Assembly: GCA_041744575.1 (NCBI GenBank) | Contig: JBGTKP010000053.1 | Span: 10,815 to 74,814, forward strand | From: JTS-RE37 sp041744575 | Lineage (GTDB): Bacteria > Bacteroidota > Bacteroidia > Flavobacteriales > Flavobacteriaceae | Direction of reading: 5' to 3' | Length of the DNA: 64,000 nt | Shown here: positions 10,101-17,530 of the stretch, piece after piece | Layout: every line of letters starts with the position of its first letter | How positions within the stretch are numbered: the stretch's first letter is position 1 | Notes under the pieces: generated by a model | Told to the model about the DNA's origin: nothing | Seen by the model: the letters and a program-made list of their open reading frames with translations, nothing else | Database searches by the model: none | Program-made: the position numbers and the translations under genes

Positions 10101-10210
10101 ATTTTAAGGAATTTACCGAAATAGTCAGTGATGCCAGGGTGGAGCTGGCCGCCATTAAATCGAAGGAATCCCGCAGCAATTCCTCTGTCGATACGGAAGG
10201 ACCTGAGTAA
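7187..10210 (+). CDS. Large exported tetratricopeptide-repeat protein
   Basis: The 1007-residue protein begins with a signal peptide (MKCKKTALLLSFFGGAVFSFA, cleavage near residue 22). It is then almost entirely built of TPR-like helical pairs, seen as repeated blocks such as YYLGYIAYQQDDYEGANKRF, YYLLGYSYYQQKDYANAIQQF and YNLGYTYFKIKDYNNAITHF. No catalytic motif is visible. It should lie in the periplasm, where TPR superhelices act as protein-binding scaffolds. The gene is 70 bases upstream of an outer-membrane barrel gene on the same strand, and this pair beside ftsE is a gene order I recognise from other Flavobacteriia; the two products probably work together. The exact role is not known to me. 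Confidence 0.88.
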   Translation: MKCKKTALLLSFFGGAVFSFAQESKIYTHDLKQYQDALALYNNKQYQAAQTLFEEVGDNSRDPETQANSAYYAANAAVRLNQLGADRLMEDFVEQYPTSTKRNSAFLDVADYYFENGKYPYALKWYAKVDQSAMARKEMERFNFNMGYSLFSSQKSREAESYLNKVTTSPTYGSQAKYYLGYIAYQQDDYEGANKRFDQITDQKLLDEKLSYYQADMNFKLGRFEEAITLAKKQIPKSDREEVSELNKIIGESYFNLKQYADAITYLKEYKGQRGKWSNTDYYLLGYSYYQQKDYANAIQQFNKIIGGTNSVSQNAYYHLAECYLESDKKQEALNAFRNASQMDFSPEIQMDAYLNYARLSYEIGNAYEPVPGVLTSFLRKYPNHESSGEIQELLVDSYITSRNFEGAMALLEENRNFASKATYQKVAFYRGVELFLEADYVGAADNFQKSLGSAEDQIFKARASYWKAESEYLLNRFEEALAGFIQFQQNPVASSTPEYSDLEYNLGYTYFKIKDYNNAITHFKSYSANQDRPQKKNDALVRLGDSYFVTSKYWPAIEAYNLALDANGPEKDYAAFQKALSYGFVDRNDTKMEDLNSFVSRFPNSSLKDDALFELGNSYVRANREQEGLQTYDRLISEYPASGLSPQAMLRQGLVHYNASRNEQALTRFKTVVRDHPNTQEAIQAVATARLIYVDMGRVEEYASWVKGLDFVEVTDTELDNATFESANKQQLDGKNEAAIKGYENYIRQFPNGLHAMNANFNLAQIYFTKGNQDKALNHYQYVADRGASEYSEQALTRVCEIYIGKKDYVKALPFLERLEAMADIPQNRTFAQSNLMKGYYQQKNYEQTLAYADKVLNTSGIDNRIRSDAQIMIARSAIQTGNQEKAEAAYKEVLQIATGETAAEALYYDAYFKNKGGAFESSNASVQKLAKDYSAYKEWGGKGLVLMATNFYAVGDAYQATYILESVISNFKEFTEIVSDARVELAAIKSKESRSNSSVDTEGPE

Positions 10211-10280
10211 TGGATGTTTTGACATCGGCAGACAGAAGGTTGCAGGATAAAATTATTATAGATCAAATTGAGAACAACAT

Positions 10281-12035
10281 ATGAGGTATCTGAATTTTAA
10301 ACTTCTATATTTTGCGGTTTTTGCCATGGTACAGATGGCCTTGGCCCAGGAAACGGATGATATTGGCACCGAAACCGTTACCGTAGTCAGGCCTTACGCT
10401 CCTACGATTTCCGATGCCTTTAAAATTAAATCCCTCCCGGACCTGAATGACTCCATCGTCCTTCAGAAAAAGAAGATCAACTACACTATTTTTTCAGTAC
10501 CTGTAGCCTCTACCTTCACACCTGCAAAGGGTAAGGCTTCAACAGTAGAGAAAGCGAAGCCGGAAAAACTTTTTAATTCTTACGTGTCCGCCGGGTTGGG
10601 GAATTATAACAATGCACTACTCGATTTCTACACCAGCAGGGAAATCAATCGCGGGGATGAACGACTTGACATAGGTCTGAACCATATCTCCTCCAGAGGG
10701 GATATCGAGTCAACTCCGCTCGATACCGATTTTTACAACACCAAACTCGATGCCGCCTATTCCAAGAAGGACAGGGACATGGATTGGGGTGCATCGCTGG
10801 GACTGCAACACCAGCTTTATAACTGGTACGGTATTCCCGAAGGTTTATTTGATGAGTCCACAGTAAGCGGTATTGACTCAAAACAAAATTACTTCAATGC
10901 CCAGGCAAAAGCCCATATCAATCTGGAGGATTCCTTCTTTAAACAGGGAGAGGTACTCGTTCGCAGATTCTGGGATGCGGTCTCGTCCGGTGAGAACAGG
11001 GCCATTGTCGAACCAAGCCTGGAGATCCCCGTAGGCGAAGAATTGTTTACCCTTAAATTGAAAATGGACTATGTTGGAGGCAATTTTAAAAACGCGGATG
11101 TCAGCAGTGAACAGCAATTGCCGGAAATCAACTACGGACAGTTTCAGGCTGGCATCAGTCCGGGACTGACGATCCTTCAGGACGATTTTACCATCAACCT
11201 CGGGGCACACCTGGTCTATGGTCTTGATGTGGAAAACAGCGAAAATAATTTTTATATCTACCCAAATGTGACCGCCTCCTACAGATTGCTTGAAGATTTT
11301 GTGATCGTATATGGCGGAGTGGAGGGCCAGTTACAACAAAATTCCTATTATGGGTTCGTGGAGGAAAACCCCTTTGTTTCCCCAACCCTGTTCGTCCAGC
11401 CCACCGATCAGCAGTACAATGGCTATGTGGGCTTTAAGGGGCAGTTGTTACCAAATCTCAGTTATAATCTGAAAGGTTCTTACAGGGCTGAAAACAGGAA
11501 ACCTCTCTTTCGCCTGAACCCTCAGAACGAATTCAGGGATGACGAAAAGGGATATTATTATGGCAATTCTTTTACCCTATTCTATGATGATATAAAAACG
11601 CTTGGGGTCTTTGGAGAACTTCACCTGGACGTCAACCGTAATTTTAGTCTGGGAGTCAATGCAGAGGTATACGATTATAGTACGGAAACCGGTAACCCGG
11701 CCTGGAACCTCCCGAATCTGCAAGGTTCCTTTTTCCTGGACTATCAGATCGGAAAAAAATGGTTTATGGGTGCCAACCTGTTTTATGTGGGGGAACGGGA
11801 AGATTTCAGTTCACAGGTGGTGCAGAACGTACCCCCGTCCGCCTTTCCTGCCTCAGTTATTACCCTGGATGCTTATTTTGATGCCAACGCACACCTGGGC
11901 TTCAGGTTCAGTGATCAGCTCTCTATTTTTGCAAAAGCCAGCAATCTTGCGAACAATCAGTATCAGCGATGGGCCAACTTTGAGGTCCAGGGATTGCAGG
12001 TTCTTGGAGGGGTAACGTATAAGTTCGATTTTTAA
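10281..12035 (+). CDS. Outer-membrane beta-barrel protein (TonB-receptor-like, no plug)
   Basis: The 584-residue protein has a signal peptide (cleavage about residue 23, after MVQMALAQ) and a short conserved-looking N-terminal stretch TVTVVRPYAPTISDAFKI. It is then rich in alternating aromatic/polar strands and ends with TYKFDF, the terminal aromatic residue expected of outer-membrane barrels. It is shorter than a true TonB-dependent receptor, and neither a plug domain nor a TonB box is obvious. It follows the TPR gene by 70 bases and is probably cotranscribed with it. I infer an outer-membrane protein partnering the TPR protein; transport of a substrate is possible but unproven. Confidence 0.82.
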   Translation: MRYLNFKLLYFAVFAMVQMALAQETDDIGTETVTVVRPYAPTISDAFKIKSLPDLNDSIVLQKKKINYTIFSVPVASTFTPAKGKASTVEKAKPEKLFNSYVSAGLGNYNNALLDFYTSREINRGDERLDIGLNHISSRGDIESTPLDTDFYNTKLDAAYSKKDRDMDWGASLGLQHQLYNWYGIPEGLFDESTVSGIDSKQNYFNAQAKAHINLEDSFFKQGEVLVRRFWDAVSSGENRAIVEPSLEIPVGEELFTLKLKMDYVGGNFKNADVSSEQQLPEINYGQFQAGISPGLTILQDDFTINLGAHLVYGLDVENSENNFYIYPNVTASYRLLEDFVIVYGGVEGQLQQNSYYGFVEENPFVSPTLFVQPTDQQYNGYVGFKGQLLPNLSYNLKGSYRAENRKPLFRLNPQNEFRDDEKGYYYGNSFTLFYDDIKTLGVFGELHLDVNRNFSLGVNAEVYDYSTETGNPAWNLPNLQGSFFLDYQIGKKWFMGANLFYVGEREDFSSQVVQNVPPSAFPASVITLDAYFDANAHLGFRFSDQLSIFAKASNLANNQYQRWANFEVQGLQVLGGVTYKFDF

Positions 12036-12300
12036 TCCCGCCTTGCATTCGGATACCCGTGTCCTCATTGCTGTTCCGCCCGGACACAATCAATTTCGCC
12101 ATCCGTTGGTTTGAGTTGATCTGTATCCCCAATTGCTTATTACGATTCTGAATTCCATTTTCAATTGGACCATTCATTTCCTTGAAGAATTAACCTATAG
12201 GCGTAGCATTACAGGGATACCTGCAACTGCGCCATAAAAAAGGCCGTTTGCCGGGAAAAAACATTGCTGATAGGTCCAATTGCGTAATTTAGAAGAGGTT

Positions 12301-13455
12301 ATGGACAGGAAATCAACTTTGGGCAAAAAATTGATTGGCAGCGGGGTTCCGGCTTTCATTTTACTTTCACAAATGGCCTTCGGACAGGAGTACATTCCTG
12401 ATCCAAGTTTTGAGGATTACAGAACATGCCCTGTGCGGCTGGGTAATTTTGACGCGGACCTGTTGCATTGGAGCGCGCCCACTCTTGGCTCTACAGATTA
12501 TTTTCATGATTGCAGTACTGCCATGGGCACTCCGGAAAATTTCAACGGTTCGCAAAGAGTCAACTTCGGAAAAGGATACGCCGGTATGTATCTGTTTGCT
12601 CCTGATGATTACAGGGAATATATCCAAACCCAGCTGAGCCGGCAATTGGAAAAAGGACAGCGATACCGGATCTCATTTAATATAAGCCTTGCGGAGAGTT
12701 CAGACTATGCCATCAGGGAATTCGGGATCTGCCTTTCTGAAAAGGCTTTGATGCTTCCTGTCAAAAAGGAATTGTCAAAAATGCAACTTCATAAAGTCCG
12801 GGACAACGCACATAGGCTGATCGAGATTGCATCTCCGGATTTTTACAAAGAAACCCGGGACTGGGTCTCGGTGCAGACCTCATTCATCGCCACGGGTTTC
12901 GAAAATTTCCTCGTGGTAGGAAATTTCAGGAACAACAAACAAACGCAGACCTATCAGACAAAAAAAGGCGCCAAAAAAGGAGCGTATTACTATGTGGACA
13001 TGGTATCCCTCACAAGGGAGCAAAAGGCTAAGGAACGGGAGCCGGACGAAAATCCGCCCGGTGAAATAAATGCAGACATCCTCCCGGATGTTTCTAATGC
13101 CCTGACGGGCATCTTATTTGAGTTCGACAGTGATGCGCTTCCGGAATCTGCCAAAGCAGGCCTCGACAGTCTTATGAACAGTCTAAGAAAGGACCGGACC
13201 CAGTATCTTTGGATCCGGGGTCATACGGATGACCTGGGATCAGCGGCCTATAATCTGAGGCTATCCATATTGCGTTGCGAGACTGTTGTTAAATATATGG
13301 TGGATAGGGGCTGGCCAAAGGAACAAATCAGCTGGAAAGGTTTTGGTGGCAGCAGACCCACATCAGAAAATACCACAGAAGACGGAAGAAGCAGAAATCG
13401 CAGGGTGGAGCTGGTTCTCTCGCATCTTGCCAATGAGGCCGCAAAAGGGAACTGA
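12301..13455 (+). CDS. OmpA-family protein with an N-terminal carbohydrate-binding-like domain
   Basis: From the ATG at 12301 (AGAAGAGG lies just upstream) the protein has 384 residues. After a signal peptide (to about residue 29, QMAFGQ) comes a beta-rich domain of about 215 residues starting IPDPSFEDYRTCPVRLGNFD, of the kind seen in secreted Bacteroidetes proteins and reminiscent of carbohydrate-binding modules. Residues about 262-375 are an OmpA-like peptidoglycan-binding domain: FEFDSDALPESAK, RGHTDDLGSAAYN and GRSRNRRVEL with the diaminopimelate-binding Asp and Arg. It should anchor to peptidoglycan from the outer-membrane side. A start seven codons earlier (12280) is possible. Cys and aromatic residues are frequent in the N-terminal domain. 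Confidence 0.88.
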   Translation: MDRKSTLGKKLIGSGVPAFILLSQMAFGQEYIPDPSFEDYRTCPVRLGNFDADLLHWSAPTLGSTDYFHDCSTAMGTPENFNGSQRVNFGKGYAGMYLFAPDDYREYIQTQLSRQLEKGQRYRISFNISLAESSDYAIREFGICLSEKALMLPVKKELSKMQLHKVRDNAHRLIEIASPDFYKETRDWVSVQTSFIATGFENFLVVGNFRNNKQTQTYQTKKGAKKGAYYYVDMVSLTREQKAKEREPDENPPGEINADILPDVSNALTGILFEFDSDALPESAKAGLDSLMNSLRKDRTQYLWIRGHTDDLGSAAYNLRLSILRCETVVKYMVDRGWPKEQISWKGFGGSRPTSENTTEDGRSRNRRVELVLSHLANEAAKGN

Positions 13456-13584
13456 TGCCATTTAACTGTCAGTAACGGCCCGAACGGACACGACCTGATG
13501 TCAAGTCCTCGTGTTACATTTCACTGGAATTATTGCTTCGGTATTTCGGGAAACACCGTAATTTGCAGGAAATATGCGAATTGT

Positions 13585-14349
13585 ATGGACGTGAAACTGG
13601 CAGTGCTCATTGATGGCGACAATATCCCTTCAGCTTACGTAAAGGAGATGATGGAAGAAATTGCCAAGTATGGAAACCCGACCATTAAGCGGATATACGG
13701 AGACTGGACCAACCCACGTCTCGGAAAATGGAAGCATGTTCTCCTTGAGAATGCGATCACTCCGATCCAGCAATATGGGTATACTGCGGGTAAAAATGCC
13801 ACAGACTCGGCCATGATCATTGACGCCATGGATATTCTTTATACAGGGGATGTAAATGGCTTTTGTCTGGTTTCCAGTGACAGTGATTTTACCCGACTGG
13901 CTACCAGGTTGAGGGAGGCAGGGATGCATGTTTACGGGATCGGGGAGAAAAAGACGCCCAGCCCGTTTATCGTGGCATGTGATAAATTCATCTATATAGA
14001 AATTCTGAAGAATCAGGTGACAGGAGCTATCCTTGAACCCGCCGGGCGATCCCAGGAAGGCAAGGACAGTATTGACAAGATCACATCTAAGGAAATCCGG
14101 CTGATTGCGACCACCATTGAGGACCTTGCCGATGATGACGGTTGGGCGTTTCTCGGAGATGTCGGCAGTCTGTTGCAGAAAAAGCAACCTAATTTTGACT
14201 CCCGAAATTACGGTTTCCAGAAACTTACCCCCCTGATCAGTTCTATCAGCGATTTTGAGATCAAACGTCGGGAAGATGCCAAGGGTCGCAGAAAACTGAT
14301 CTATGTCAAAATAAACGAAAAACCGCCCGCGGGCCGTAAAAAACAATGA
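13585..14349 (+). CDS. NYN-domain putative RNase with C-terminal OST-HTH/LOTUS domain
   Basis: From the ATG at 13585 the protein has 254 residues. Residues 1-145 are a NYN (PIN-like, LabA/DUF88) domain with the acidic residues VLIDGDN, NATDSAMIIDAM and SSDSDFTRLATRLREAG that bind metal in this family. Residues about 167-248 (KEIRLIATTIEDLADDDGWA ... YVKI) look like an OST-HTH/LOTUS RNA-binding domain. A soluble RNA-cleaving or RNA-binding role is inferred. The frame is open upstream to 13498, but that region is not family-like and holds a weak promoter-like pair (TTG at 13533, TAATTTG near 13559). The gene stands alone between an OmpA-like gene and a small lipoprotein gene. Confidence 0.88.
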   Translation: MDVKLAVLIDGDNIPSAYVKEMMEEIAKYGNPTIKRIYGDWTNPRLGKWKHVLLENAITPIQQYGYTAGKNATDSAMIIDAMDILYTGDVNGFCLVSSDSDFTRLATRLREAGMHVYGIGEKKTPSPFIVACDKFIYIEILKNQVTGAILEPAGRSQEGKDSIDKITSKEIRLIATTIEDLADDDGWAFLGDVGSLLQKKQPNFDSRNYGFQKLTPLISSISDFEIKRREDAKGRRKLIYVKINEKPPAGRKKQ

Positions 14350-14500
14350 TCCTCTGTCCTTGCAGTTTCGCTGCGGGTTCTGCCCTGCACCTGAGGTCAG
14401 ATAAGCCCTGACGAAGACCATCAGGGTAAGCCTTTCAGGCAGTAGAGGTTTGGTCCAAAAGAATATTTATGTATCTTGACATAACACTAAATTCAAGCAT

Positions 14501-14917
14501 ATGAACATAAGCCATATCCTCCTCGCGTGTTGTACCGTGGCATGCGCCTTTTCCACATCCTGCCTCGAAAACCAGACCTCGGTCCTGACACAGATTACCT
14601 CCGAGGTGATGACGTCCCGGAATAAACTGGAAGGTACCTGGGATTATATGGTAAAGGATGTGCCGCCGGAGTACAGCAAAGGCGTACTGAGAATTATCAG
14701 GAATCAAAAGGTCTTTGGAGTGGAGGTTGATCTGAGTGACGGCAGCAACCTGAAGGCTTCCGAGGTGATGGTCCGTCGCAAAAATATTTCATTTTATCTA
14801 ATGATTAATGGCCAGCGTGTTGACGTGGCGCTTCATGTCGAGGGAGATACCATTTCCGGGGAGAGCACTTCTCCCGATGGTGTATTTAAGCTTGAAGGGA
14901 CACGAAGGCAAGAGTAG
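14501..14917 (+). CDS. Small lipoprotein of unknown function
   Basis: The 138-residue protein has an SPII signal peptide (hydrophobic stretch ILLACCTVACAFSTSC, lipid Cys at about residue 21). The mature part is a compact, probably all-beta domain with LEGTWDYMVKDVPPEYSKGV, VEVDLSDGSNLKASEVMV and GDTISGESTSPDGVFKLEG. The start-of-domain LxGTW and the closing strand are reminiscent of lipocalin-like and extracellular fatty-acid-binding folds, but I do not recognise a named family. It lies 83 bases before an exported amidohydrolase on the same strand and could be cotranscribed with it. Confidence 0.75.
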   Translation: MNISHILLACCTVACAFSTSCLENQTSVLTQITSEVMTSRNKLEGTWDYMVKDVPPEYSKGVLRIIRNQKVFGVEVDLSDGSNLKASEVMVRRKNISFYLMINGQRVDVALHVEGDTISGESTSPDGVFKLEGTRRQE

Positions 14918-15000
14918 GACAGGAGAATCGATTCTCAATGACATAAGAATACCAGGTACCGGAAGGCTGAGTTTCCTTTATTTTTTAAACACAGGACATT

Positions 15001-16626
15001 ATGATAAATAGCAGATGGATAGTAGCCGTCACGGTGCTCCTTTGCGCATGTAAAATGACAAAGGAAAAAGCGGATATGATCATCCTGAATGCCAATATTT
15101 ATACGGTTGACATGTCGTTTAGCAGGGCGGATGCAATGGCCATCAGGGACGGGAGGTTCCTGGAAGTCGGGAATGCCAGCCAGATTGAGGCAAAATATTC
15201 CTCCGGTCAGATCATCGATGCCAAAGGCAGGACGATCCTTCCGGGGCTGATCGATGCCCATTGCCATTTTTACAATCTCGGCTTAAAACAGCAGACCGTG
15301 GATCTGGTTGGTACCAAAAGTTACAGCGAAGTGCTGTCCCGTGTGCTGTCATTTCACAATCAGGCTCCCGGGGAATTTATTATGGGTTATGGTTGGGATC
15401 AGAATGACTGGGAACAAAAAGATTTTCCTGTAAAAAAAGAACTGGACAGTTTATTTCCTGATATTCCTGTGGCGCTTCGCAGGGTGGACGGACATGCATT
15501 GCTGGTAAATCAGAAGGCATTGGATCTGGCAGGTATCGATGGGAATACGCGCGTCGCGGGCGGAGAGGTGATAACATCCAATGGGGTCCCCACGGGTGTC
15601 CTTATTGATAGCCCCATGCGACTGGTGCTGGAGCAACTTCCGGCCCCTGACAGGGAGGCACAGATCAGCGCGCTCAGGGCGGCTGAAAAGATCTGCCTTG
15701 ATCAGGGTCTCACCACGGTAAACGATGCAGGTCTGGACCGGCAGGTGATAGAATTAATTGACAGCCTTCAGCAATCAGGAAATCTTCGGATACGGGTATA
15801 TGCCATGGTTAGCAATACCCCGGAAAATCTGGATTACTATCTAAAAGAGGGTATCGTAAAAACGGAAAAACTCCATGTGCGTTCTATAAAGGTATATGGA
15901 GACGGAGCCCTGGGCTCCAGGGGCGCGGCGTTGAGAACCTCTTATTCTGATCAGGACGGGCATTTTGGCGCGATGATCACGCCAGCGGCAGAAATGGAGG
16001 AATTGGCAGGCAGAATCGCTGCCAGTGAATTTCAGATGAACACCCACGCGATCGGCGATTCGGCCAATACCGTGGTTTTAAAGGCGTATCAAAAGGCGCT
16101 GAAGGGTGAGACTGACAGGCGCTGGAAAGTGGAGCATGCCCAGGTGATATCCACCGGGGATTTTGATCTTTTTAATGAAAATATGATTCCCTCCATTCAG
16201 CCAACGCACGCTACCAGCGATATGTACTGGGCAAATAAAAGGTTGGGAAAAGACAGGATGATAGGTGCCTACGCCTACAGGCTACTGCTTCTTAAGGCCG
16301 GCAGGGTAGCTCTGGGTACGGACTTCCCCGTAGAAGAGGTAAATCCTTTCCATACGTTCTATGCCGCAGTCGCCCGCAGGGATCACGAAGGTTTTCCTGC
16401 TGAAGGGTTTCAGATGCAGGACGCCTTGTCAAGGGAAGAAGCCCTAAGGGGCATGACTATCTGGGCGGCGTATTCCAATTTTGAGGAGGAAGAAAAAGGG
16501 AGTATAGAAGCCGGGAAGCTGGCCGATTTTATAATTCTGGATAAAGATATTATGACCATTCCTGAAAAGGAAATCAGCGGGGTAAAAGCCTTGAAAGTTT
16601 ACCTGGATGGCGAAGTCGCCGAATAA
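15001..16626 (+). CDS. Exported amidohydrolase, YtcJ-like (amidohydrolase 3 family)
   Basis: The 541-residue protein begins with a short lipoprotein signal (MINSRWIVAVTVLLCAC, lipid Cys about residue 17), so it works on the envelope side. The amidohydrolase fold is clear: metal-binding LPGLIDAHCHF (HxH about residue 87), the conserved SIKVYGDGALGSRG, MNTHAIGDSAN and WKVEHAQV histidines, and the catalytic aspartate region ALGTDFPVE, followed by the C-terminal beta-sandwich (IEAGKLADFIILDKD). Such enzymes hydrolyse amide or related C-N bonds with one or two metals; the substrate is unknown. It is probably cotranscribed with the preceding small lipoprotein gene. A stem-loop near 16687-16712 follows. 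Confidence 0.9.
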   Translation: MINSRWIVAVTVLLCACKMTKEKADMIILNANIYTVDMSFSRADAMAIRDGRFLEVGNASQIEAKYSSGQIIDAKGRTILPGLIDAHCHFYNLGLKQQTVDLVGTKSYSEVLSRVLSFHNQAPGEFIMGYGWDQNDWEQKDFPVKKELDSLFPDIPVALRRVDGHALLVNQKALDLAGIDGNTRVAGGEVITSNGVPTGVLIDSPMRLVLEQLPAPDREAQISALRAAEKICLDQGLTTVNDAGLDRQVIELIDSLQQSGNLRIRVYAMVSNTPENLDYYLKEGIVKTEKLHVRSIKVYGDGALGSRGAALRTSYSDQDGHFGAMITPAAEMEELAGRIAASEFQMNTHAIGDSANTVVLKAYQKALKGETDRRWKVEHAQVISTGDFDLFNENMIPSIQPTHATSDMYWANKRLGKDRMIGAYAYRLLLLKAGRVALGTDFPVEEVNPFHTFYAAVARRDHEGFPAEGFQMQDALSREEALRGMTIWAAYSNFEEEEKGSIEAGKLADFIILDKDIMTIPEKEISGVKALKVYLDGEVAE

Positions 16627-16681
16627 CTTTAATATCAAAAGCCTTGCCTTGGTAGAGGTATTGGAATCTTACTCCGATAAT

Positions 16682-16717
16682 AAAAAAAACCGGAGCTGAT
16701 CGGCCCCGGTTTATTTT
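16682..16717. terminator. Bidirectional stem-loop between amidohydrolase and DUF2911 genes
   Basis: AAACCGG (16687-16693) pairs perfectly with CCGGTTT (16706-16712). On the minus strand the stem is followed by a run of U residues (AAAAAAAA at 16682-16689 on the plus strand), so it should terminate the DUF2911 gene. On the plus strand the following TATTTTG is a weaker tail for the amidohydrolase transcript. Confidence 0.75.
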
Positions 16718-16734
16718 GTGGTATTCAAAGGTGA

Positions 16735-17283
16735 TTACATGCTGGCAAATGTTACAGGCAGGCTGACCCGGGTGGTTCCCCAGCCCATCACCATGTCCGC
16801 ACCTCCATCAGCATCCTTGAAGGCGATGGAAAACGATTCAAGTGATTCTCCGCCTTTACTCGCCGCCGCTTTTACCCTGGCCATGTCGGCGGATTCGTCA
16901 TACGAATAGGCACCCCATTGGTTCAATTTACTGTTAAGGATCACGGTCCATTCCTTATCGCCGGGAATGGTGAAAAGAGAATAAGCCCCCGCTTTTATAT
17001 CGGTTCCGCCCACTTTCGCATCCTTGTAGAAAACAATTTCTACCGCTTCGTTGGCGCCGGTCCGCCATACTTTGCCTGCAGGCGCAAGTTCTGCCATGGA
17101 GCGTCCCTTTAATTGCGGACGGCTATAGGTAACCCTGACTAATTTATCAGCTTCTTTATAACTCGAGGGGAATGCGGCAATGTCAGCCGGACTCTTATCC
17201 ATCCCTCCGAATTCCTGCGAGATCGCGTTTGTAGAAAATACCAGAGCTAGTGCTAAGGTGGCAAGCGTCATTAATTTTTTCAT
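16735..17283 (-). CDS. DUF2911 domain exported protein
   Basis: The 182-residue protein has a Sec signal peptide (MKKLMTLATLALALVFSTNA, cleavage near residue 22). The mature part has the features I associate with DUF2911: VRVTYSRPQLKGRS, VWRTGANEAVEIVFYKD, KAGAYSLFTIPGDKEWTVIL, WGAYSYD and a closing TRVSLPVTF. The family is common in Bacteroidetes and its function is unknown. The gene is divergent from asnB across 247 AT-rich bases and ends at a strong stem-loop terminator. Confidence 0.9.
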   Translation of the reverse strand: MKKLMTLATLALALVFSTNAISQEFGGMDKSPADIAAFPSSYKEADKLVRVTYSRPQLKGRSMAELAPAGKVWRTGANEAVEIVFYKDAKVGGTDIKAGAYSLFTIPGDKEWTVILNSKLNQWGAYSYDESADMARVKAAASKGGESLESFSIAFKDADGGADMVMGWGTTRVSLPVTFASM

Positions 17284-17530
17284 AGTAAGAAGTATTTGTT
17301 TTTCGTGCCGTTAAAGCTAAATCCTTTTTAATTGAGACCCTTATAAAGAGTCGTTAAATTTTAAGGGACTTACAGAAACCTGTATATTAAGAGATAAGTG
17401 ATAATAAATACTATCAATTTATTTATAAATATTCATTTTATATATTAAATTATAATCAATAAGCAGTAATATGTTTTTTAAATAATACTTTCGATGCATC
17501 TTTGCCTGCTAATTATAATATCAGTGTTTT
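17284..17530. other. AT-rich divergent intergenic region (DUF2911 / asnB)
   Basis: These 247 bases carry the 5' leaders of two divergent genes. The stretch 17395-17475 is almost pure A/T, far more so than the surrounding DNA. CATCTTTG at 17498-17505 resembles the Bacteroidetes -7 box (TAnnTTTG) for asnB, but the first base does not match and no clear -33 box precedes it, so I do not call a promoter. Confidence 0.5.

Noticed and set aside
13630..14421. Minus-strand frame of 263 codons
   Set aside because: It is antisense to the NYN-LOTUS gene, whose domain motifs are clear, and has no recognisable protein features.
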